Source: Desulfobacterales bacterium (GTDB lineage Bacteria; Desulfobacterota; Desulfobacteria; Desulfobacterales; JAHIVH01). From it: a DNA stretch of 12,931 nucleotides. The position numbers were made by a program, and so were the translations under genes. Numbering within the stretch: position 1 is the first letter of the stretch; each line of letters opens with the position of its first letter. Shown here piece by piece: positions 7,699 to 12,931 of the stretch. The notes under the pieces are model-generated. The model did not search any database. It was not told the origin of the DNA and saw only the letters and a list, made by a program, of their open reading frames with translations. The DNA is taken from NCBI GenBank assembly GCA_020056645.1, contig JAGVHJ010000375.1:1-12931 (forward strand), written 5' to 3'.

Positions 7699-8060
7699 TA
7701 ATAATTATCTGTTTGAGGGAATTGCTGTAAATTATAATTTATTTTATAAACTATGTTTATCAAAAAAATAATGGATTAATATGCTGTTGTCAAGAAATTT
7801 TTTAACCCTATTTTTTTTTGATAATAGTAAAAAATTCCAGTGTTGTCCGGTTAGGTTCTTGCCTAAAAGGACGGTGAAAAAAACGAAAAAAAAGTGAATT
7901 TTTTGCTTGACACTTAGGGAAAAAATGCGGCGGTTTATAATATTATCAATTATTACAAATATTTATTAATCATGATGCGTTTCACCTCAAGCAAGCACCA
8001 TTGATCATTTGGCCGGTTAAATATTACGCTTAACTCGGTGTTCGTTTTCTTTGAACCAAA
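7699..8060. other. AT-rich gene-free stretch, possible decayed mobile-element end
   Basis: No credible reading frame is seen on either strand. The stretch has long A and T runs. A hairpin lies at 7845-7872: GTCC pairs with GGAC and TAGG with CCTA around a TTCTTG loop, with a 3x3 internal loop. A TTGACA (7907-7912) and a TATAAT (7936-7941) occur on the plus strand but 23 bases apart. The hairpin with its preceding CAGTGTTGTCC is reminiscent of an insertion-sequence end, but I cannot match it to a named element. No clear terminator follows the regulator gene that ends at 8061. Confidence 0.4.
7765..7793 (-). promoter_or_regulatory. Possible sigma-70 promoter, minus strand, far upstream of the hydrolase
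   Basis: TTGACA (7788-7793), a 17-base spacer and TATTTT (7765-7770, 4 of 6 to TATAAT) read toward the hydrolase gene. The transcript would run through the MITE-like repeat and have a leader of more than 300 bases. The surrounding AT-richness makes chance matches likely. Confidence 0.3.
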
Positions 8061-10130
8061 TTATCTTTTTTTCCAGCCATAATGGATACCCAGTTTGTCC
8101 ATCCGATGGCGGAGGGTGCTGGGTTTTATCTTCAGCAGCTCGGCGGCGCCCCCCGGACCGTTAATTTTCCCCTTTGTAAGCGATAGGACCTTTAGGATAT
8201 GACGGGAAAAGGCTTTGTCCATTTCCAGAACGTCCTCTTCCCAAACAGCGTCGTTTTGAGATTCGCTTTTTGGTGGCTCGGGGATTATATGTTGAAAAGA
8301 GAGCGCCTCCCCCTCGCTCAGGATCAACTCCCGTTCAATGACATTTTCCAGTTCACGGATATTTCCCGGCCATTCATATGTGACCAATCGCGTCATTGCA
8401 TCCGAAGGCAGAAATGGTTCAACATGGAGATTCATTTCACGGGATTTGATGCCAATGAAATGCTCCACAAGGGCTGGAATATCAGACCGTCTTGATCGCA
8501 AGGGGGGGATGTGAATGGGAAATACATTGAGGCGGAACCACAGATCTTTCCGAAACTTGCCGGAGGCGACCATTTTTTCCAGGTCGCGGTGAGTGGCTGC
8601 GATGACACGGATATCCACGGGGATGGGGTTTGTTCCCCCGACCCTATCGATGAATTTATGCTGAAGCACCCGCAGCATGCGAACCTGGGCCAAAAGCGGC
8701 AGTTCCGCTACTTCATCCAGGAAGATCGTTCCGCCGTCGGCTCGTTCAAAACGACCCTTTTTTTGCGTGTCAGCGCCGGTGAAGGCGCCTCTTTCATGGC
8801 CGAAAAGTTCGCTGTCCACCAGGTTGTCCGGTATGGCGCCGCAATTGACCTTGATCAGGGCCCCCCCCCTCCGGGATGAGTGCTGGTGGATGAAGTTGGC
8901 GATGAGCTCCTTGCCCACGCCGGTTTCTCCGGACAGGAAGACCGGGCTCTCCCGATCGGCGACAACCCTGGCGCTCTCCATGACGGCTTTCAATCCGGAA
9001 GCTTCGCCAATAATGGCGGTTTGCCTGGAGGCGATTAATTCTTCCTGAAGATTTTTCTTCTCATCTTCGATGATGTTTTTTAGCCGGATGACCTCCCGGT
9101 GTTTGATATGATTTGAGAGGGCCAGGGAAAAGGGGTCATGAAGCATGGAAAAGAGTTCCATATGCTCCTTCGAAAAAGCGTTTCTTCCCTTGGTGACAAG
9201 GGAGGCAAGACCTATAGGAATCCGCTTATGTGAAAGATAGAGGGTCATCGACGACCAGTTGCTTCCGAAAGTTTTTACGGTGCGATTCAGGGTCGGATCG
9301 CGTTCGGGCCGATTGGTGATCACTGTTTTGGGAGTGGCTCCTTTTTCCGTTGGACTCAGGATTTCTGTTTCACGGGCGATCATGTCAGGATCGAAATAGT
9401 TAAAAAAAGGTGTCGGCCCCACCCCAATAATATCTGTGTCGCTTGCCTTATGATGCTTGTGGACGGAAAGCATTGACGCATGAAAAAATCGGCTGATGTA
9501 CTGAAAACAATGCAAAACGCTCGTTTCCATGTCAAGGTGTCCGCATAAACGCCGGGTGATCTGGCGAAAGAACTCATACTTGTTTTCTACACGCTCTTTT
9601 TGGTCAAAGCCGCCAGTTTTCTTCTCGTGGTCCTTGATAATGATGTCCAGAAGCCATTTATGGGCGTCGTACAGATCTGAAAGCAATGCGGCATGCTTTT
9701 TTGAATATCTGTTTTTGCTGTTGGCCGTAAAAAAGATGGCGCCGTAAGCGACTGCCTGCTCCTTAATCGGCATGCCTATCAGCGCCCACTCCTTGCAGCC
9801 TGATCGTTTGATAATATACTTCCCGATCGGGTCTGATTCCGGTTCATTAATGATGTATATTTCAGGAAGATCGTCCCATAGAGACGCCTGAAGAATCTCT
9901 TCGGGCGCTGAAAGGATAAAATCTGTTTTTTCTCCGCCGGTGTTACTGGCTTGAGCGATGATTCTTATGCTTTTCTGATCAAAGTTAAACAGGCTCAGGC
10001 TCATTCGTTCCATTGGAAGATCTTTCTTCTGAAGATAATCGTAATAGGTTGAAACAGCCTCGTATAGATCTCCGCCTGAGGTGATCTGGTTTTTGATCTG
10101 GCTTAAAACAATATCCGGCTCGCTTTTCAT
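8061..10130 (-). CDS. Sigma-54-dependent transcriptional activator with GAF sensory domains (paralog 1)
   Basis: The 689-residue protein is a bacterial enhancer-binding protein that uses ATP hydrolysis to remodel RNA polymerase-sigma-54. Visible order: two GAF-like sensory regions (about 20-165 and 185-345), a coiled linker (KHREVIRLKNIIEDEKK, 343-359), the AAA+ domain with Walker A GETGVGKE (401-408), GAFTGA sigma-54 contact loop (448-453), Walker B TIFLDE (468-473), RLNVFPI (533-539) and WPGNIRELENVIER (587-600), then a Fis-type helix-turn-helix (655-683: GPGGAAELLKIKPSTLRHRM). There is no receiver domain, so it probably senses a small ligand or redox signal, as FhlA or NorR do. It lies 58 bases after its paralog and is probably cotranscribed with it; the ribosome binding site is weak. 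A run of nine G residues in the coding strand (8861-8869) falls at residues 421-424, before GAFTGA. Confidence 0.95.
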   Translation of the reverse strand: MKSEPDIVLSQIKNQITSGGDLYEAVSTYYDYLQKKDLPMERMSLSLFNFDQKSIRIIAQASNTGGEKTDFILSAPEEILQASLWDDLPEIYIINEPESDPIGKYIIKRSGCKEWALIGMPIKEQAVAYGAIFFTANSKNRYSKKHAALLSDLYDAHKWLLDIIIKDHEKKTGGFDQKERVENKYEFFRQITRRLCGHLDMETSVLHCFQYISRFFHASMLSVHKHHKASDTDIIGVGPTPFFNYFDPDMIARETEILSPTEKGATPKTVITNRPERDPTLNRTVKTFGSNWSSMTLYLSHKRIPIGLASLVTKGRNAFSKEHMELFSMLHDPFSLALSNHIKHREVIRLKNIIEDEKKNLQEELIASRQTAIIGEASGLKAVMESARVVADRESPVFLSGETGVGKELIANFIHQHSSRRGGALIKVNCGAIPDNLVDSELFGHERGAFTGADTQKKGRFERADGGTIFLDEVAELPLLAQVRMLRVLQHKFIDRVGGTNPIPVDIRVIAATHRDLEKMVASGKFRKDLWFRLNVFPIHIPPLRSRRSDIPALVEHFIGIKSREMNLHVEPFLPSDAMTRLVTYEWPGNIRELENVIERELILSEGEALSFQHIIPEPPKSESQNDAVWEEDVLEMDKAFSRHILKVLSLTKGKINGPGGAAELLKIKPSTLRHRMDKLGIHYGWKKR

Positions 10131-10188
10131 AATTTAATCCGTTCAATTAAGCCTTTTGGCGAAATTCCAAGAAATAGTCGGGTCAGCC

Positions 10189-12216
10189 TTACTTCAAACC
10201 ATAAGGGACTCCCAGTTTTTTCATCCTGTTTCGGAGAGTATTGGGTTTCATATTTAGCAATTCTGCTGCCCCTCCGGGGCCGTTTATTTTGCCGTTACAC
10301 AAGGAGAGGACTCTCTTAACATGACGGATAAAAAATTCATCTAGCCCTAAAATGTCATTTTTTGAAATCACACGATCCTTGGAATGATTGCCTGACGGCT
10401 GTGAGCTGATGGTTTGAAAGGTCAGCGATTCGCCTTTGTTGAGTATTAATTCCCTTTCAATTACATTTTCCAGCTCGCGGACATTGCCTGGCCAGTCATA
10501 AGCGGCCAATCGTTCCATCGCTTCGGAAGCAAGAGAGGGCCTGATGGGGAGCTTTAAATCAAGAGACTTTTTTTCAATAAAATAATCCACCAGGGCCGGA
10601 ATATCGGAGCGTCTCGATCGCAAGGGAGGAATCCGGATAGGAAAGACATTCAGACGGAACCACAAATCTTCCCGGAAATTACCGGAAGCGACCAGCTCTT
10701 CCAAGTTGCGATGGGTGGCTGCAATGACACGAATATCCACGGGTACGGATTCTGAGCCCCCGACCCGCTCGATACTCTTGTCCTGTAGAACACGAAGCAG
10801 GCGAACCTGCGCTTGCAGGGGCAGTTCCGCGATTTCATCCAGAAAGATCGTTCCCATGTGGGCCCGTTCAAAGCGGCCTTTTTTCCTTTCGCCAGCACCG
10901 GTGAAGGCTCCTTTTTCATGGCCGAACAGTTCACTATCCACCAGCGTATCGGGGATCGCGCCGCAATTGACCTTGATAAAGGGCCCCCCTTTACGCAAAG
11001 AGTTCCTGTGAATGAAATTGGCGATGATTTCCTTGCCGACGCCGGTTTCGCCTGACAGAAGAACAGGACTCTCCTGATCGGCCACAAGCCGTGCGTTTTT
11101 CATTACGCCCTCCAGGCCAAGACTCTCTCCGATAATGGTGTCCGCCGCCGTGTAATTCAGTCTTTCTGTCAGGCCTTTTTTCTCTTCTTCGATCAGATTC
11201 GTAAGCCGGATGACTTCCCGGTGTTTGATGTTGTTAGAGAGGGCCAGGACAAAAGGGTCATGGAGCAAAGCAAAAAGTTGCAGGTGTTCCTCTTTGTAGC
11301 GATCCCTGCCTTCAAGGCCCAGTACCGCCACACCAATCGCTTTTTTTTTGTGAATAAGCGGCATGGAGATGCACGAAAGGTCATTTCCGAATATTTGCGT
11401 GTAGGGCTGCATGGCGACAGAGTGTTCCGGCCGGTTGATGATGCGCATTCTGGGACTTCTGGGCCTGTCGGCGGAATGGTGTTCTCTGGTGAGCCAGGGG
11501 ATCATGGTTCCTGATCGTTGGTGAAACACACCGAAACTTTCCGCAAGCACCCGATGGGATTGCAGCTCCGGTTCCAACTGTCTGACAAGCAGCCCATCCG
11601 CCGGCATAAATCGGCTGAGGTACTGGAGACATTGGGTCACACCGGTTTCCAGGTCGAGATGGCCGCATAATCGCAAGGTAATCTGTCGGAAAAATTCGTT
11701 TTTATCATCAACCGGTTCTTTCTGGGTGGGGCCTGTTATTTTCTTTTCGCTGTTCGCAATGAGGGCGGCTGTAATGTGTTGAAGCCGCGCCGTAAAAGCG
11801 GTCAGCAACCGGGCATGCTTTTTCGTATACCTGCCTTTTCCGTCCGCATAGATGACGACCGAGTAAGAGTCATTGGGGGGGCGAAAGGTAACAAACATGG
11901 CGGACCAATCAAAGAGTTTTGCGCGCCTGGAGACCTCTTTCCCGAGGAGATCAATTTCCGGTTGGTTCATGATGTATATTTCAGGCAGTGCTTCGCTGTT
12001 TAACATCTCCACGATCTCTTTGGGGACATCGTACATGAAATTGGTTTTTTCTCCGCCCATGCCTGAAACCTGGGCGATGATCCGTATCATCTGTAGATGA
12101 TAATGTGTCTGAACCCAATGGATTTTATCGACGGGAATCTGACGTGAAACGCACTTGAAAATATCATTCAGTTCTTCTTGAAGATCGGCTTTATCGTTAA
12201 TGTTTTGATTCTCCAT
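10189..12216 (-). CDS. Sigma-54-dependent transcriptional activator with GAF sensory domains (paralog 2)
   Basis: The 675-residue protein has the same architecture as the gene downstream: GAF-like regions (about 15-155 and 170-335), linker KHREVIRLTNLIEEEKK (331-347), AAA+ with Walker A GETGVGKE (389-396), GAFTGA (436-441), Walker B TIFLDE (456-461), RLNVFPI (521-527), WPGNVRELENVIER (575-588) and Fis-type helix-turn-helix (641-671). The AAA+ cores of the two are nearly the same by eye, while the sensory halves share only islands (IRIIAQ, GGEKT, LPEIYI, EFFRQIT, RLCGHLD). The recognition helices differ: MKPNTLRNRM here, IKPSTLRHRM there. It is divergent from the acyl-CoA dehydrogenase gene and has its own sigma-70 promoter. 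ATG 12216 lacks a clear Shine-Dalgarno sequence. Nine A residues in the coding strand (11341-11349) encode HKKK. The ligand is unknown; control of the divergent gene is inferred from position. Confidence 0.95.
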   Translation of the reverse strand: MENQNINDKADLQEELNDIFKCVSRQIPVDKIHWVQTHYHLQMIRIIAQVSGMGGEKTNFMYDVPKEIVEMLNSEALPEIYIMNQPEIDLLGKEVSRRAKLFDWSAMFVTFRPPNDSYSVVIYADGKGRYTKKHARLLTAFTARLQHITAALIANSEKKITGPTQKEPVDDKNEFFRQITLRLCGHLDLETGVTQCLQYLSRFMPADGLLVRQLEPELQSHRVLAESFGVFHQRSGTMIPWLTREHHSADRPRSPRMRIINRPEHSVAMQPYTQIFGNDLSCISMPLIHKKKAIGVAVLGLEGRDRYKEEHLQLFALLHDPFVLALSNNIKHREVIRLTNLIEEEKKGLTERLNYTAADTIIGESLGLEGVMKNARLVADQESPVLLSGETGVGKEIIANFIHRNSLRKGGPFIKVNCGAIPDTLVDSELFGHEKGAFTGAGERKKGRFERAHMGTIFLDEIAELPLQAQVRLLRVLQDKSIERVGGSESVPVDIRVIAATHRNLEELVASGNFREDLWFRLNVFPIRIPPLRSRRSDIPALVDYFIEKKSLDLKLPIRPSLASEAMERLAAYDWPGNVRELENVIERELILNKGESLTFQTISSQPSGNHSKDRVISKNDILGLDEFFIRHVKRVLSLCNGKINGPGGAAELLNMKPNTLRNRMKKLGVPYGLK

Positions 12217-12269
12217 CTGTCAGTCGGTGCGCCATTGGATATTTTGTTGGAAGATCATTCGTTCGATGC

Positions 12270-12299
12270 ATTATAAGACAGATATTCCGTATTTGGCAA
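12270..12299 (-). promoter_or_regulatory. Sigma-70 promoter of the regulator pair
   Basis: On the minus strand TTGCCA (12294-12299, 5 of 6 to TTGACA), an 18-base spacer and a perfect TATAAT (12270-12275). Transcription would begin near 12263, giving a leader of about 47 bases before the start codon at 12216. The -35 box lies inside the inverted repeat 12287-12318, suggesting autoregulation. Confidence 0.65.
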
Positions 12300-12318
12300 C
12301 AGCCAATTCCATATACGG
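12287..12318. promoter_or_regulatory. Inverted repeat, candidate enhancer/operator for the sigma-54 activators
   Basis: Inner arms TTGGC (12294-12298) and GCCAA (12302-12306) flank a 4-base loop; outer arms CCGTAT (12287-12292) and ATACGG (12313-12318) extend the symmetry with an offset. It is centred about 100 bases upstream of the expected start site of the sigma-54 promoter, a normal distance for an enhancer-binding protein site, and overlaps the regulators' own -35 box. Confidence 0.45.
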
Positions 12319-12342
12319 TAATTTTAAATCTCCCCTTAATAA

Positions 12343-12355
12343 TAACTGATTGAAT
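12343..12355. promoter_or_regulatory. Possible IHF-binding site
   Basis: TAACTGATTGAAT fits the reverse-strand IHF consensus YAANNNNTTGATW with one mismatch, in AT-rich surroundings, and lies between the candidate enhancer and the sigma-54 promoter, where IHF commonly bends DNA. One loose match in AT-rich DNA is weak evidence. Confidence 0.25.
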
Positions 12356-12373
12356 ATTAAAGATTAATTGTTG

Positions 12374-12390
12374 TGGCACATTTCATGCTT
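12374..12390 (+). promoter_or_regulatory. Sigma-54 (-24/-12) promoter of the acyl-CoA dehydrogenase
   Basis: TGGCACATTTCATGCTT contains the invariant GG (12375-12376) and GC (12387-12388) exactly 10 bases apart, with the full TGGCAC -24 block. Transcription should start near 12400, giving a leader of about 70 bases before the gene at 12472. The divergent neighbours are sigma-54 activators, which strengthens the call. Confidence 0.8.
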
Positions 12391-12471
12391 TATACCGTGA
12401 GATAATTTAATGATAGGCTGTATAACCATAAAAGGTATTTCGAACAAATACCATTTTTAAAAGGAGTAATA

Positions 12472-12931
12472 ATGCTATTACTGAACCCAAAGAAGTATCA
12501 AGACAGAAATTATCCTGATGAACGTTCCAAAGAGATCATGCTGAAGACCATTGCTTTTTTTGAAAGCAAAGGGCTTAAAAAAATGAAGGAAGATACCTAT
12601 TCCGCCGAGTTTACCTATGACTTCGCCGAGTTTGTAAAGAAGGAAAGAATTTTTGAGACCCTCTTCCTGCCCAAAGGTTATGGGGATAAAGATCAATATT
12701 ACAGCACTTACAGGATGTTTGAATTTTCAGAGATATGCGGATTCTATGGCACCGCCTACTGGTATATGTATCATGTCTCCACACTCGGACTCGATCCTGT
12801 TTTTCTGGGGGATAACGAAGAGGCAAAACAGAAAGCTGTCAGAACGTTGCGTGAAAACCCGCTTTGCGCATTTGGCCTGTCTGAAAAAGAGCATGGCGCA
12901 GATATCTATTCTACGGAAATGAAGCTTTACC
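12472..12931 (+). CDS. Acyl-CoA dehydrogenase family protein (5' part, runs off window)
   Basis: I translated this frame by hand from ATG 12472; it is open to the right edge (153 codons). The start is fixed by a good ribosome binding site, AAGGAG (12461-12466), 5 bases upstream. The N-terminal part is alpha-helical and leads to CAFGLSEKEHGADIYSTEM (132-150), the equivalent of the acyl-CoA dehydrogenase FAD/substrate motif usually written as A-x-TEPxAGSD; here the proline and following residues are replaced by KEHGAD. The enzyme would oxidise an acyl-CoA to a 2,3-enoyl-CoA using FAD in the cytoplasm, passing electrons to an electron transfer flavoprotein. The catalytic glutamate lies beyond the window, so activity and substrate class are not shown. 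Its sigma-54 promoter and divergent sigma-54 activators indicate inducible expression. Confidence 0.85.
   Translation, partial: MLLLNPKKYQDRNYPDERSKEIMLKTIAFFESKGLKKMKEDTYSAEFTYDFAEFVKKERIFETLFLPKGYGDKDQYYSTYRMFEFSEICGFYGTAYWYMYHVSTLGLDPVFLGDNEEAKQKAVRTLRENPLCAFGLSEKEHGADIYSTEMKLY

Noticed and set aside
7907..7941. TTGACA and TATAAT on the plus strand as a promoter
   Set aside because: The spacer is 23 bases, too long for sigma-70, and no plus-strand gene follows.
10650..11087. 145-codon minus-strand frame inside regulator paralog 2
   Set aside because: It is an out-of-frame overlap of the AAA+ coding sequence, without its own start signals; the AAA+ frame is certain.
12653..12922. 89-codon plus-strand frame at the right edge
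   Set aside because: It overlaps the acyl-CoA dehydrogenase in another frame; the dehydrogenase frame has a good ribosome binding site and family motif.

Overview
The window looks like chromosomal DNA of a strictly anaerobic, probably sulfate-reducing or syntrophic bacterium of the Desulfobacterota (old Deltaproteobacteria). This is an inference from gene content: an indolepyruvate:ferredoxin oxidoreductase subunit, two GAF-type sigma-54 activators of a style common in Desulfobacterales, and an acyl-CoA dehydrogenase behind a -24/-12 promoter. No rRNA or ribosomal protein gene is present to place it firmly.

Layout. Positions 1-2090 (minus strand) form a housekeeping block: a tRNA-Ala(GGC) gene with its own promoter and terminator, then iorB, then a class II tRNA nucleotidyltransferase (CCA-adding type, HD domain) that runs off the left edge. 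iorB and the nucleotidyltransferase are 33 bases apart. No iorA lies next to iorB, which is unusual. Divergent from the tRNA, 2282-5050 (plus) encodes a 922-residue MalT-like LuxR-family regulator. Facing it, 5195-7423 (minus) encodes an exported CocE/NonD-type serine hydrolase; this gene looks more AT-rich than its neighbours. Positions 7424-8060 hold no gene: there is a CRP/FNR-like palindrome, a 134-bp palindromic MITE-like repeat bounded by a 6-base direct repeat, and a very AT-rich stretch with a hairpin that may be the remnant of a mobile element.

Positions 8061-12216 (minus) encode two tandem paralogous sigma-54 enhancer-binding proteins with near-identical AAA+ cores and divergent sensory halves. 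Divergent from them, 12472 to the right edge (plus) begins an acyl-CoA dehydrogenase. The shared 255-base intergenic region carries a good sigma-70 promoter for the regulators, a perfect GG-N10-GC sigma-54 promoter for the dehydrogenase, and an inverted repeat placed where it could serve as both enhancer site and autoregulatory operator.

The most coherent unit is this right-hand module: two signal-sensing activators of RNA polymerase sigma-54 that probably switch on acyl-CoA (fatty or organic acid) catabolism. No CRISPR array, defence system, prophage or complete transposase gene was seen.
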